A program made the translations under genes and the position numbers. This document shows positions 7,021 to 16,699 of a stretch of DNA of 64,000 nucleotides, piece by piece. The notes below the pieces were generated by a model, which saw only the letters and a list, made by a program, of their open reading frames with translations, was not told the origin of the DNA and did not search any database. Position 1 is the first letter of the stretch. The number at the start of each line of letters is the position of its first letter. This stretch comes from Sneathia sanguinegens (GTDB lineage Bacteria; Fusobacteriota; Fusobacteriia; Fusobacteriales; Leptotrichiaceae). Location of the stretch: assembly GCF_042033325.1 (NCBI RefSeq), contig NZ_CP160095.1; one strand, given 5' to 3'.

Positions 7021-9213
7021 ATGTTTGAAAAAGAAAAAACATTTGAAATTAAATTAGGAGAAAAAACACTATATGTAAACACTGGTAAGATAGCTAGACA
7101 AGCTTCTGGAGCAGTTTTATTAACTTGTGGAGAAACTACAGTTTTAGTTACTGCAACAAGATCAAAAGATGTGAAAAAAGGACAAGATTTTTTCCCATTA
7201 ACAGTAGATTATATTGAAAAATTCTATGCTTCAGGTAAATTCCCAGGGGGCTTTGTAAAAAGAGAATCAAAACCATCAACAGAAGAAATATTAATATCAA
7301 GATTAGTAGATAGACCAATAAGACCTTTATTCCCTGAAGGTTTCTTGAATGCAGTACATGTTGTTATAAACACAGTATCATATGACGGAATTAATATGCC
7401 AGAAAATCTTGCAACTATAGGAGCATCATTAGCATTAGGTATTTCTGACATACCATTTTATGGACCTGTTGCTGGGGTAACAGTTGCATATATAAATGGA
7501 GAATATGTATTAAATCCTACAAAAGAAGAACAAGATAAAAGTGATATTTATTTATCAGTTGCAGGGACAGAAGATGCAATAACTATGGTAGAAGCTTGTT
7601 CAAATGAAGTTACAGAAGAACAAATGTTAAATGCAATTATGTTTGGTCATGAAAAAATAAAAGAAATTTGTAAACAAGAACAACAAATTATTTCAGAAAT
7701 AGGTAATGAAAAAATGGAAATTAAAGAAGTTACTTATGATGAAAAAGTAGTTGAATTTTTAAATGAATATAATAAAGATTTAAAAGCAGCAATTTTAGTT
7801 CCAGGTAAGTTAGAAAAACAAGCAGCAGTAGATGAATTAGAAGAAAAATTATTAGAAATTTTTAAAGAAAAAATTGCAAGAGAATTAATTATTGAAAGTA
7901 CAAAGCAAAAAGAAATTTCAGAATTAATAGAAGAAATGTTAGCTGTTGAAGATAAAAAAGATATTAATTATTATGAAACAGAATTTCATAAATACTATCA
8001 TGAAATGGAAAAAACTATAGTTAGAAATCTAATTATTTATGATAAGTATAGACCAGATGGAAGAAAAGTAGATGAAATTAGACCTATAAATGCACAAGTA
8101 GATATTTTACCTATACCTCATGGGTCAGCATTATTTACTAGAGGTGAAACTCAATCATTAGCTACTGTCACTTTGGGTTCAAAGGATGATGAACAAATAG
8201 TAGATGGATTGGATGAAGAAAAAAGAAAGAAATTTATTTTACATTATAATTTCCCACCATTTTCAGTTGGAGAAGCAGGCTTTATGAGAGCTCCTGGAAG
8301 AAGAGAAATAGGACATGGAAATTTAGCAGAAAGAGCTTTAAAAGTTGTTATGCCTAGTGAAGAAGAATTTCCATATACTGTTAGGGTTGTATCAGATATA
8401 ACAGAATCTAATGGTTCATCTTCACAAGCTTCAATTTGTGGAGGTTGTCTTGCTCTTATGGCAGCAGGAGTTCCAATTAAAGGAACAGTTGCAGGTATAG
8501 CAATGGGACTTATTAAAGAAGAAAATGAGTATACAATTTTAACAGATATACAAGGTTTAGAAGATCACTTAGGAGATATGGACTTTAAAGTAGCAGGTAC
8601 AAAAAAAGGTATAACAGCTATACAAATGGATATAAAGATAAAAGGTATTACAAAAGAAATTATGGATATAGCTTTAAAACAAGCTCATAAAGCAAGATTT
8701 CAAATTATTGATATTATGGAAGCTGAAATTCCTGAACCAAGAAAAGCATTATCTAAAAATGCACCAAAAATTATTAATTTAAGAATAGACCCAAGTACTA
8801 TAGCAGTATTAATAGGACCTGCAGGTAAAACTATAAAAGCAATTATAGAAGAAACAAAGGTTGAAATTAATATAGAAGATGATGGAAGAGTTACAATTTT
8901 TGGTAAAGATATGGAAATGATGAATAAGGCCTTGAATTTAGTAAAAAAACAAACAATGCAAATAGAACTTAATAAGGAATATGAAGGAAAGATTACTAAA
9001 TTAGCGAAATTTGGAGCTTTTGTTGAAATTGCACCAGGTAAAGAAGGACTTTTACATATATCTGAAATATCAGATAAGCGTGTGAAAAATGTGGAAGATG
9101 TATTAAAAGAAGGTCAAATTATTACTGTTAAGGTTATAAGTATAGATAATGATAAATTTAGTTTAAGTATGAAAAAGGTTGGAAAGGAGCAAAATGATGA
9201 ATTTGTCAAATAA
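7021..9213 (+). CDS. pnp: Polynucleotide phosphorylase
   Basis: A 730-residue 3'-5' exoribonuclease that degrades mRNA phosphorolytically and is part of the RNA-decay machinery. Two RNase PH domains flank a helical linker; the second contains RPDGRKVDEIRPI and the FTRGETQSLATVTLG strand. A KH domain (about 560-620, IGPAGKTIKAIIEETKVEI) and an S1 domain (about 625-700, YEGKITKLAKFGAFVEIAPG) follow, so all RNA-binding parts are complete. AGGAGG lies six bases before the ATG. The structured leader suggests post-transcriptional autoregulation. It overlaps pgsA by 20 bases, coupling RNA decay and phospholipid genes in one transcript. Confidence 0.97.
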   Translation: MFEKEKTFEIKLGEKTLYVNTGKIARQASGAVLLTCGETTVLVTATRSKDVKKGQDFFPLTVDYIEKFYASGKFPGGFVKRESKPSTEEILISRLVDRPIRPLFPEGFLNAVHVVINTVSYDGINMPENLATIGASLALGISDIPFYGPVAGVTVAYINGEYVLNPTKEEQDKSDIYLSVAGTEDAITMVEACSNEVTEEQMLNAIMFGHEKIKEICKQEQQIISEIGNEKMEIKEVTYDEKVVEFLNEYNKDLKAAILVPGKLEKQAAVDELEEKLLEIFKEKIARELIIESTKQKEISELIEEMLAVEDKKDINYYETEFHKYYHEMEKTIVRNLIIYDKYRPDGRKVDEIRPINAQVDILPIPHGSALFTRGETQSLATVTLGSKDDEQIVDGLDEEKRKKFILHYNFPPFSVGEAGFMRAPGRREIGHGNLAERALKVVMPSEEEFPYTVRVVSDITESNGSSSQASICGGCLALMAAGVPIKGTVAGIAMGLIKEENEYTILTDIQGLEDHLGDMDFKVAGTKKGITAIQMDIKIKGITKEIMDIALKQAHKARFQIIDIMEAEIPEPRKALSKNAPKIINLRIDPSTIAVLIGPAGKTIKAIIEETKVEINIEDDGRVTIFGKDMEMMNKALNLVKKQTMQIELNKEYEGKITKLAKFGAFVEIAPGKEGLLHISEISDKRVKNVEDVLKEGQIITVKVISIDNDKFSLSMKKVGKEQNDEFVK

Positions 9214-9775
9214 ATTAACTTGTTTAAGAATGATTTTAATTGTACCCTTTTTAATTCTTAGTTCCTTGAAATTTTATACATTATATGGAATTCAAACAGG
9301 GTGGAATATTTTTAGTTCAATATTAGCTTTGATAGTTTTTGCTATAGCCTGTGCTTCTGATTATTACGATGGAAAAATAGCTAGAGAAACTAATACTATT
9401 ACAGATTTTGGAAAAATGATGGATCCAATAGCTGATAAATTAATTACATTTACCTTTTTATTTGTATTAGTTAAATATGATAAGATGTCAGTATTATTAG
9501 TATTCATTATGTTACTTAGAGAAATATTAGTGACTTATGAAAGAATACAATTAGTAAAAAAAGGTTGTGGAGTTTTACCAGCGGCAAAAATAGGTAAAAT
9601 AAAGACTGTAGTTATAATGATAACAATAGCTATTATTTTAATAATCCCAGACTTTACATTTATGAAAATATTAAATGATATTTTAATAATCCCAGGTTTA
9701 ATATTGACAGTTTATTCGGGAGTAGAATATCACTTGAAAGCAGTTGAAGAATTGAAGGAGGGATACGATGAGTAG
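9194..9775 (+). CDS. pgsA: CDP-diacylglycerol-glycerol-3-phosphate phosphatidyltransferase
   Basis: An integral membrane enzyme that condenses CDP-diacylglycerol with glycerol-3-phosphate on the way to phosphatidylglycerol. The CDP-alcohol phosphatidyltransferase motif is complete: SDYYDGKIARETNTITDFG followed by KMMDPIADK, i.e. D-x2-D-G-x2-A-R-x8-G-x3-D-x3-D. Six hydrophobic segments fit the family fold. I choose the ATG at 9194 because AAGGAG sits just upstream at 9184-9189; this makes a 193-residue protein overlapping the end of pnp. CdsA, which supplies its substrate, is encoded 3 kb away on the other strand. Confidence 0.93.
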   Translation: MMNLSNKLTCLRMILIVPFLILSSLKFYTLYGIQTGWNIFSSILALIVFAIACASDYYDGKIARETNTITDFGKMMDPIADKLITFTFLFVLVKYDKMSVLLVFIMLLREILVTYERIQLVKKGCGVLPAAKIGKIKTVVIMITIAIILIIPDFTFMKILNDILIIPGLILTVYSGVEYHLKAVEELKEGYDE

Positions 9776-10265
9776 TAGAATATTTAAAATAATAAGTATA
9801 ATATTGTTGCCTTTATTTATGATAGTTTTATCTACTTTTGGGTCTATATTTGTAGTTGGATATGTAACTTCATTTTTTACCTGCATATATGCTTTATATG
9901 TTTTTGCAATTTGTATATTAGAAGATATTAAATTTTTAAGAAGAGATATTACTAATATCTATGATAAAATTTTATATGACCTTAATGATACTCTTGTTAT
10001 ATATGGTCTTTTATTAGCTTTAGTATCAATAGGAAAGGTATGGTTATTTATATTTTTAATATTAATAGCCTTTGAATTTATTAGAAGTGGTAGAGAAGCT
10101 ATAAAATTAAGCAAGGGAGAAATAGTAGAAAATAAATTAGGAAAGTTACTTGTTTATTCAAAATTTACAGGCTTGGTTTTGATTTTAATTTTACCTAATT
10201 TTTTAGGAATAACTACACTTTTATTAATTCCAGCTGTAGCTTTAGAAATTTTAAATTTAGTCTAA
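9768..10265 (+). CDS. Degenerate PgsA-like membrane protein (catalytic motif lost)
   Basis: A 165-residue membrane protein that overlaps pgsA by 8 bases and follows it closely in layout: an N-terminal helix, a charged loop and then helices ending near a GKLLV segment that aligns with the GKIKT segment of PgsA. The loop reads EDIKFLRRDITNIYDKILYD in place of the D-x2-D-G-x2-A-R motif; the spacing of the final D-x3-D is partly kept, but the DG and AR positions are gone. I read it as a tandem duplicate of pgsA that lost catalysis and may now act as a partner or regulator. The function is unknown. Confidence 0.6.
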   Translation: MSSRIFKIISIILLPLFMIVLSTFGSIFVVGYVTSFFTCIYALYVFAICILEDIKFLRRDITNIYDKILYDLNDTLVIYGLLLALVSIGKVWLFIFLILIAFEFIRSGREAIKLSKGEIVENKLGKLLVYSKFTGLVLILILPNFLGITTLLLIPAVALEILNLV

Positions 10266-10280
10266 GAAAGAAGGGAATAT

Positions 10281-12893
10281 TTGAAATACTTTAATTTAGA
10301 TATAAGAAAGTGCTTAGAATTATTGAAAACTGATGATATTAATGGTTTAACACAAAAAGAAGCAAAAGCTCGTTTAGAAAAAAATGGGGAAAATAAATTA
10401 GAAGATGAAAAGAAAAAATCAATATTAAAACTTTTATTTGAACAAATAAATGATGTAATGATTTATGTCTTATTGGTATCGGCTTTAGTAACTATTATTG
10501 TAAATAAAGAATTTACTGATGCGATTATTATCCTTATTGTTGTAATGATTAATGCTGTAGTAGGACTTATGCAAGAATTAAAGGCTGAAAAAGCCTTGCA
10601 AGCATTAAAAGAAATGACTAATCCAAAGGCTATAGTTTTAAGAAATGGTGTAATGGAAGAAATAGAATCAAGATATTTAGTTATTGGGGATATAGTTTTA
10701 TTAGAAGCAGGTAGAATTGTTCCAGCAGATTTAAGATTAATAGAAACAATAAATCTAAAAATTGAAGAAAGTAGTTTTACTGGAGAATCAGTTCCTGCAG
10801 AAAAAAATGCAGAGGGAATTTTAGATGAAAATACTCAAATAGCTGATAGAACTAATATGGCATTTATGTCAACTTTAGTTAGTTATGGAAGAGCAAAAGG
10901 AGTTGTTTGTGCTACTGGTTGTGATACAGAAATAGGTAAAATTGCAAAATTATTGCAAGTTGAAGAAGAACAAACACCTTTGCAAAAAAAGATGAATAAG
11001 TTAGGGAAATACTTGGGATATATTGCAATAAGCATTTGTGTTTTTATTTTTATTATAGGTATTTTTCAAAAAAGAGATATCGTAACTATGCTAATTACAT
11101 CAATTAGTTTAGCAGTAGCGGCGATACCGGAAGGTTTAGTTGCAATAATTTCTATTGTATTAGCCTTGGGTGTAACTAGAATGTCTAAGAAAAATGCAAT
11201 AATAAAGAAAATGCCTGCAGTAGAAACTTTAGGTTCTGTTAATTATATTTGTTCAGATAAAACTGGAACTTTGACTCAAAATAAAATGACAGTGTTAAAA
11301 GATTATACTTTTGATGGAAAAAAAGAGTTGCTTATAAAAACAATGATACTTTCATCTGATGCAAGAATAGAAAATAATGGGAAAGAATTTGGTGATCCTA
11401 CTGAAGTAGCACTTATAGCTTATGGTATGAAGCATGGAATTTTTAAGGATGAATTAGAAAATGTTGAAAAAAGAATAGATGAATTTGCTTTTGATTCAGA
11501 AAGAAAAATGGCTTCAACCCTTACAAAAAATGATGTGGCTTATAAGGTAAATGTAAAAGGAGCATTAGATAATTTATTAACAAAGTGTAAGTATATTATA
11601 AAAAATGGAAAAGAAGAAGAATTAACTGAAGAATATAAAAAAGAAATATTAGACAAAGCAAATGAAATGTCTAATAAAGCACTTAGAGTTCTTGCCTGTG
11701 CTTATAAAATTGTTGATAAGCAAATAAATAGTGAAGATTTTGAAAAAGATTTAGTTTTAGTGGGTATAGTTGGAATGATAGACCCACCAAGAGAAGAAGT
11801 AAAGGCTTCAATTAATGAAGCTAAAAAAGCAGGTATAACTGTTATAATGATAACAGGAGATCACAAAAATACAGCTTTTGCGATTGCAAAGCAATTAGGA
11901 ATTGCTACAAAAATTGAAGAATGTTGTTTGGGACAAGAGTTAGATAAATATACAGATGATGAATTAGTGGATATAGTAAAAAAATATAGAGTATATTCAA
12001 GAGTTTCACCTGAGCATAAGGTTAAGATAGTAAGAGCATTGAAAAAGGGTGGAAATATTGTATCTATGACAGGGGACGGAGTTAATGATGCTCCCTCTTT
12101 AAAGGTTGCAGACATAGGAGTTGCAATGGGAATAACAGGTACAGATGTTTCAAAAGGTGCTAGTGATATGATATTAACAGATGATAATTTTACAACAATA
12201 GTAACTGCTATAAAAGAAGGTAGAAATATATATAATAATATAAAGAAAGCTATTATTTTTCTATTAACTTGTAATTTGGGAGAAGTTATGACCATTTTAG
12301 TTGCAACAATATTTAGATGGCCTCTACCTTTAATTGCTACACAATTATTATGGATTAACTTGGTTACAGATACTTTGCCAGCCTTAGCTTTAGGTGTTGA
12401 TCCAGCATCTACTGATGTTATGCAAGAAAAACCAAGACCACAAGATGAAAATTTCTTTTCTCATGGTTCAGGTATAAGAGCTATAATAGGAGGCTTTACT
12501 ATAGGATTTTTAACTCTACTTGCATTTTACATAGGCTTAAAAGAAAAAGGTATTAATTTATTTACAATTATTGATATTAATAGCATACCAGAAGCTCACT
12601 TAGCATATGCTAGAACAATGGCCTTTATAGTATTAACAATTTCTCAATTATGCTATGCATTTACAATGAGAAGTGAAAAAGAAAATCTGATAAAAGTAGG
12701 AATATTTAAAAATAAATATTTAAATTTATCATTGATAGTTGGGGTAGCATTGCAATTAATGCTAACAGCAACTCCATTATTAGCAAAGGCATTCTGTGTT
12801 ACAAAATTAACAATTTTTGATTTTGATATAGTAGTTATATTTGTTTTAATTCCGGTTATTATAAATGAAATAATAAAAAAGGTTCAAAAATGA
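10281..12893 (+). CDS. Cation-translocating P-type ATPase, Ca2+ (type IIA/PMR1-like)
   Basis: An 870-residue ion pump. It has the actuator motif FTGESVPAEK, the phosphorylation site SDKTGTLTQNKM with Asp326, the nucleotide-domain KGAL and the hinge GDGVNDAPSLKVADIGVAMG. In membrane helix M4, PEGLVAIISIVLALG is the Ca2+-site PEGL signature, and M6 has NLVTDTLPALALG, so calcium (possibly Mn2+) export is the likely role. An N-terminal cation-ATPase domain begins at once. The start is a TTG at 10281 with AAGGGA upstream. It overlaps the following lipoprotein gene by 4 bases. Confidence 0.9.
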   Translation: MKYFNLDIRKCLELLKTDDINGLTQKEAKARLEKNGENKLEDEKKKSILKLLFEQINDVMIYVLLVSALVTIIVNKEFTDAIIILIVVMINAVVGLMQELKAEKALQALKEMTNPKAIVLRNGVMEEIESRYLVIGDIVLLEAGRIVPADLRLIETINLKIEESSFTGESVPAEKNAEGILDENTQIADRTNMAFMSTLVSYGRAKGVVCATGCDTEIGKIAKLLQVEEEQTPLQKKMNKLGKYLGYIAISICVFIFIIGIFQKRDIVTMLITSISLAVAAIPEGLVAIISIVLALGVTRMSKKNAIIKKMPAVETLGSVNYICSDKTGTLTQNKMTVLKDYTFDGKKELLIKTMILSSDARIENNGKEFGDPTEVALIAYGMKHGIFKDELENVEKRIDEFAFDSERKMASTLTKNDVAYKVNVKGALDNLLTKCKYIIKNGKEEELTEEYKKEILDKANEMSNKALRVLACAYKIVDKQINSEDFEKDLVLVGIVGMIDPPREEVKASINEAKKAGITVIMITGDHKNTAFAIAKQLGIATKIEECCLGQELDKYTDDELVDIVKKYRVYSRVSPEHKVKIVRALKKGGNIVSMTGDGVNDAPSLKVADIGVAMGITGTDVSKGASDMILTDDNFTTIVTAIKEGRNIYNNIKKAIIFLLTCNLGEVMTILVATIFRWPLPLIATQLLWINLVTDTLPALALGVDPASTDVMQEKPRPQDENFFSHGSGIRAIIGGFTIGFLTLLAFYIGLKEKGINLFTIIDINSIPEAHLAYARTMAFIVLTISQLCYAFTMRSEKENLIKVGIFKNKYLNLSLIVGVALQLMLTATPLLAKAFCVTKLTIFDFDIVVIFVLIPVIINEIIKKVQK

Positions 12894-13834
12894 AAAATAT
12901 ATTTATATTAATTTTCTTTTCTTTATTTATTTCTTGTGAAAAATATGATGAAAAAAAGGACTTACCAAGTGATACTACAGAGGTAGTTCCAGTTGAAATA
13001 ATAAGAAATAATGATAATGATAAAACTTTAGGTAATAATATATTTTCTGAAGAAGAAAATATAAAAGAAGATAAGCCTTTTGAAAAACCAAAAGATAAGA
13101 TGACGCTTATACTTGAAAAAGCTAATATAGATCCTATTAGTTTTTATATTGCCCAAAAAAAGGCAAAAAAAGGTAGTAATAAAGATATAAGATATGTGCT
13201 TAAAGTTTATGAAAAATTAAATATGAATGATGAAAAAGAAAAATATATAGATTTAGCTATAAAAAATAATGTTCAAGAAGTTGTATTAAATAAAATAACG
13301 CAATATATAAATGAAAATAAGACTGATGAATTAGAAAAACTTATACCTAAATTAAAATCGAAAAAAGAAAGAGATAAGTTTGAAGGTATATATTTATATA
13401 AAAAGGGCTTAGAAGCTTATGAAAATTCTAATTCAAATCAAGCAATAAACTATTTTAAAAAAGCATATAAAAAAGGTGTGAAAGAATTAGGACATAATAT
13501 AGCTTCTCTTTATTTAAAACAAAAAAACATTAATGAAGCTGTAAATTGGTTAGAAATTTCAAAATATGAGGGGAACAAAGATGCTAATTATGAATTAAGC
13601 GTAATATATTTTAATAATAAAAAATATGCAAAAGCTATTCCTTATTTAATAGAAGAATATAAAAAAGGTAAAAAAGAATTAGCTACAAGTATAGGTGTGT
13701 GCTATGTTAATTTATACAAATATGAAGAAGCAATTGTATGGCTTGAAAAAGCAAGTTCAAATGGCGATATTGATGCAAAAAAAATTATCGAAAAAATTAA
13801 TGGCTTTAGAAAAGAAAGCTATAATGTTTATTAA
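12890..13834 (+). CDS. Sel1/TPR-repeat lipoprotein
   Basis: A 314-residue secreted lipoprotein. The signal peptide ends in the lipobox LFISC (Cys at residue 16), followed by an acidic, low-complexity linker (about 20-70). The rest is helical repeats: several units of the form A-x-x-Y-F-K-K-A-Y-K-K-G and A-V-N-W-L-E typical of Sel1/TPR proteins, used for protein-protein contacts. It would be lipidated by the product of the next gene, lgt, and anchored in an envelope membrane. The ATG overlaps the TGA of the P-type ATPase gene (ATGA). Specific partner unknown. Confidence 0.8.
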   Translation: MKNIFILIFFSLFISCEKYDEKKDLPSDTTEVVPVEIIRNNDNDKTLGNNIFSEEENIKEDKPFEKPKDKMTLILEKANIDPISFYIAQKKAKKGSNKDIRYVLKVYEKLNMNDEKEKYIDLAIKNNVQEVVLNKITQYINENKTDELEKLIPKLKSKKERDKFEGIYLYKKGLEAYENSNSNQAINYFKKAYKKGVKELGHNIASLYLKQKNINEAVNWLEISKYEGNKDANYELSVIYFNNKKYAKAIPYLIEEYKKGKKELATSIGVCYVNLYKYEEAIVWLEKASSNGDIDAKKIIEKINGFRKESYNVY

Positions 13835-13851
13835 GAAGTTAGGTGGTGAAA

Positions 13852-14718
13852 ATGAGACCATATTTATTTAAAGTTGGAAATTTTGAATTAAGAGTGTATA
13901 GCTTAATGTATATTTTAGCTCTTTTTATAGCAATATTTTTGGCTAAACATGATAAGCTTGCAAAAAAACGTGGCATAACAGATAACAAACAAATAGAAGA
14001 TTTTGCTTTTATAACTCTATTTTCTGGTCTTATAGGAGCAAGAATATATTATGTAATTTTAAAATGGGACTATTATTCTAAAATGCTTTATGAAATACCT
14101 ATGGTATGGAAGGGTGGACTTGCTATACATGGTGGAATAATAGGTGGAATAATAGCAATTCTAATTTTTTCAAAAATGCATAATAAAAAATTCTTTGTAT
14201 TGACAGATATGTCCGTTGGTCCTTTAATATTGGGACAAGCTTTGGGCAGAATTGGAAATTTTGCAAATGGAGAAATACATGGTGTTCCGACTTTTACACC
14301 TTGGAGTGTAATAATATCTGGAAAATTTTCTACTTGGTGGAATTTATATAATAGTTTGCCCCTAAGTGAACAAGCAAAATATAGACCATTAGTACCTTGG
14401 GGAGTAGTATTTCCTGAAAATACTTCAGCCGGAATGGAATTTCCAACATATCCATTACATCCTGCAATGTTATATGAATTGGTATTAAATTTTATAGCCT
14501 TTTTATTAATATGGTTTGTATTTAGAAAAAAAGAGTATAAAAGAGGAATATTATCAATGATATATTTGATTTTATATGGAATTATAAGAATTTTTGTTAG
14601 TGCTTTTCGAGCAGAAGATTTATTGATATATGGTTTTAAAATGCCATACATAGTAAGTGCTATTATGATTATATGTGGAATAGTAGGAATAGTTATTATT
14701 AATAAAAGAACTGAATAA
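13852..14718 (+). CDS. lgt: Prolipoprotein diacylglyceryl transferase
   Basis: An inner-membrane enzyme that transfers diacylglycerol from phosphatidylglycerol to the lipobox cysteine of prolipoproteins. The signature GRIGNFANGEIHG is intact, preceded by the GGLAIHGGIIGG segment and followed by HPAMLYE. Seven hydrophobic segments match the family. The ATG at 13852 is favoured over two upstream in-frame GTG codons because AGGTGG (13841-13846) is then at the right distance; the protein is 288 residues. It sits directly after a lipoprotein gene, and its substrate is made by the PgsA route encoded upstream. A terminator follows. Confidence 0.95.
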   Translation: MRPYLFKVGNFELRVYSLMYILALFIAIFLAKHDKLAKKRGITDNKQIEDFAFITLFSGLIGARIYYVILKWDYYSKMLYEIPMVWKGGLAIHGGIIGGIIAILIFSKMHNKKFFVLTDMSVGPLILGQALGRIGNFANGEIHGVPTFTPWSVIISGKFSTWWNLYNSLPLSEQAKYRPLVPWGVVFPENTSAGMEFPTYPLHPAMLYELVLNFIAFLLIWFVFRKKEYKRGILSMIYLILYGIIRIFVSAFRAEDLLIYGFKMPYIVSAIMIICGIVGIVIINKRTE

Positions 14719-14746
14719 ATCAAGGTTGAAAAAACCTTGATTTTTA
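14718..14746 (+). terminator. Rho-independent terminator after lgt
   Basis: AATCAAGGTT and AACCTTGATT form a 10-bp stem with a short A-rich loop, then TTTTATTT. It ends the pnp-lgt transcript. Confidence 0.85.
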
Positions 14747-14763
14747 TTTATTATTTTATACTA

Positions 14764-14791
14764 TTGACAAAATAACTGAACGAGGTATACT
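14764..14791 (+). promoter_or_regulatory. Sigma70-type promoter of adhP
   Basis: TTGACA (14764-14769), a 16-base spacer, and TATACT (14786-14791). It is near consensus and about 40 bases before the adhP start, so expression is probably strong. Confidence 0.8.
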
Positions 14792-14832
14792 TAAGTCGTA
14801 AGGTATGTTAAAAAAATAACAAGGAGGTTATT

Positions 14833-15846
14833 ATGAAGGCAGTAGTTGTTAACAAAGAAGGAAATGGTGTAGAAGTTGTTGAAAAACAATTAAGAGAATT
14901 GAAGTATGGTGAAGCTTTAGTTGAAGTTGAATATTGTGGTGTTTGTCATACTGACTTACATGTTGCACATAGTGATTTTGGAAATGTTGCAGGTACAGTA
15001 TTAGGACACGAAGGTATAGGAATAGTAAAAAAATTAGGTGAAGGTGTTACTTCACTTAAGGTTGGAGATAGAGTAAGTATTGCATGGTTCTTTGAAGGAT
15101 GTGGAAGTTGTGAATATTGTACAACTGGAAGAGAAACTTTATGTAGAAAAGTTAAAAATGCAGGATATACTGTAGATGGTGGTATGGCACAAGAATGTAT
15201 AGTTACAGCAGATTATGCAATTAAGGTTCCTGATGGTTTGGATCCAGCTCAAGCAAGTAGTATAACTTGTGCAGGAGTTACTACTTATGCAGCAATTAAA
15301 GCGGCAGATTTGAAACCAGGACAATGGATAGCTTTATATGGTGCAGGTGGACTTGGAAACTTAGCAGTTCAATATGCTAAAAAAGTATTTAATGCTCATG
15401 TAATAGCTATAGATATTAATGATGATAAATTAAAATTAGCTAAAGAATGTGGAGCAGATATAGTTTTAAATGGTAAAAAAGTTGATCCAGCTAAATATAT
15501 ACAAGAAAAAGTTGGAGGAGCTCATTCATCAGTTATTACAGCTGTATCAAAGGTTGCATTTAATCAAGCAATAGATTTAGTAAGAGCTGGAGGTAAAGTA
15601 GTTGCAGTTGGTTTACCATCAGAAACAATGGATGTTTCTATAGTAAAGACTGTATTAGACGGAATTCAAATTATAGGTTCATTAGTTGGTACAAGAAAAG
15701 ACCTAGAAGAAGCATTCCAATTTGGAGCTGAAGGAAAGGTAGTACCAGTAGTTCAAAAGAGAAGCATAGAAGAAGCACCTAAGATTTTTGATGAAATGGC
15801 TGCAGGAACTATACAAGGTCGTATGGTTATAGATATGAAAAGATAG
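14833..15846 (+). CDS. adhP: Zinc-dependent NAD+ alcohol dehydrogenase
   Basis: A 337-residue medium-chain dehydrogenase interconverting alcohols and aldehydes with NAD(H), likely in ethanol formation. The N-terminal catalytic zinc ligands are present (CGVCHTDLH and GHEGIG), as are the four structural-zinc cysteines (GCGSCEYCTTGRETLC). The Rossmann glycine motif GAGGLGNLAVQYA follows. Length and order match AdhP/AdhA. It is monocistronic: strong promoter 40 bases upstream, AAGGAGG ribosome site, and a terminator directly after the stop. The IclR regulator gene follows but has its own upstream region. Confidence 0.92.
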   Translation: MKAVVVNKEGNGVEVVEKQLRELKYGEALVEVEYCGVCHTDLHVAHSDFGNVAGTVLGHEGIGIVKKLGEGVTSLKVGDRVSIAWFFEGCGSCEYCTTGRETLCRKVKNAGYTVDGGMAQECIVTADYAIKVPDGLDPAQASSITCAGVTTYAAIKAADLKPGQWIALYGAGGLGNLAVQYAKKVFNAHVIAIDINDDKLKLAKECGADIVLNGKKVDPAKYIQEKVGGAHSSVITAVSKVAFNQAIDLVRAGGKVVAVGLPSETMDVSIVKTVLDGIQIIGSLVGTRKDLEEAFQFGAEGKVVPVVQKRSIEEAPKIFDEMAAGTIQGRMVIDMKR

Positions 15847-15857
15847 TAAATATAGTG

Positions 15858-15887
15858 GACTGATTACAAAGTAATCAGTCTTTTTTT
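15858..15887 (+). terminator. Rho-independent terminator after adhP
   Basis: A perfect 10-bp stem, GACTGATTAC and GTAATCAGTC, with an AAA loop, followed by seven T residues. Confidence 0.92.
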
Positions 15888-15889
15888 AA

Positions 15890-15918
15890 TTGCAATTTTA
15901 CTATTTTTGTGTTATTGT
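15890..15918 (+). promoter_or_regulatory. Probable promoter of the iclR-family gene
   Basis: TTGCAA (15890-15895), 17 bases, TATTGT (15913-15918). It is a moderate match just after the adhP terminator; a second -10-like run (TAATAT) lies a few bases on. Confidence 0.4.
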
Positions 15919-15948
15919 AATAATATATTACTAAGGAGGTGAATATTT

Positions 15949-16695
15949 ATGTCAACATTACAAAGTTTGGATAGGGCTCTTAATATTCTTGAAGTAATTT
16001 CACAAGAAGATAATATAAGCTTGACAGATTTAAGTTCTAAAGTTGGTTTAAATAAGGCTACGGCTTTTAGAATTGCAAAGGCATTAAAAGATAATGGCTA
16101 TGTTAAGCAACTAAAGAATAAAAAATATTCATTAACATTTAAAATGTTTAGATTGGGAAATAGAGTAGTACAAAGATTTGATTTTATGAATGAAGCTAAA
16201 AGAATTATTACGAAATTAGCAAATGAAGTAGATCGTGTTATTCACTTAGTTATACAAGATGGTTCACAAATTTTATACATTGATAAATATACACCACTAA
16301 ATTCAGGAAAATTAATGAATGTAACCAAGATAGGTAAAAGAGCACCAATGTATTGTACGGCATCGGGAAAGGCAATTTTGGCTAATTTACCTGAAGATGA
16401 AATTAGAAAAATATGGAATGATACAGAGATTATAAAATATACAGCAAGAACAATAGTGAATTATGATACACTTTTACAAGATTTAAAAAGAATTAGAAAA
16501 AATGGTTATTCAACAGAATATGAAGAATATCAACTAGAAGTTTACTGTATAGGAATGCCAATACACACTTCAAGTGGAGAAATTGTAGGAGCAATAAGTA
16601 TTTCAATACCCTTGAATGATCCAAATGGTAAACAATATTATATAGAAAAAATGAAAAAATGTAAGGAAGAAATATCAACTATAATAAAGGAATGA
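15949..16695 (+). CDS. IclR family transcriptional regulator
   Basis: A 248-residue DNA-binding regulator. The N-terminal winged helix-turn-helix (about residues 5-60) contains LDRALNILEVISQ and LNKATAFRIAKALKDNGYV, characteristic of IclR. The C-terminal effector domain (about 75-245) includes APMYCTASGKAILANL and YEEYQLEVYCIGMPI, the ligand-pocket segments. The ligand is unknown. A perfect AAGGAGGTG ribosome site precedes the ATG. Neighbouring adhP and the downstream kdgK-type kinase are plausible targets, since IclR proteins often control sugar-acid or alcohol metabolism, but this is inference. Confidence 0.9.
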   Translation: MSTLQSLDRALNILEVISQEDNISLTDLSSKVGLNKATAFRIAKALKDNGYVKQLKNKKYSLTFKMFRLGNRVVQRFDFMNEAKRIITKLANEVDRVIHLVIQDGSQILYIDKYTPLNSGKLMNVTKIGKRAPMYCTASGKAILANLPEDEIRKIWNDTEIIKYTARTIVNYDTLLQDLKRIRKNGYSTEYEEYQLEVYCIGMPIHTSSGEIVGAISISIPLNDPNGKQYYIEKMKKCKEEISTIIKE

Positions 16696-16699
16696 TGCT

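Noticed and set aside
11861..12295. A minus-strand frame over the P-type ATPase
   Set aside because: Antisense of the conserved GDGVNDAP region; no signals.
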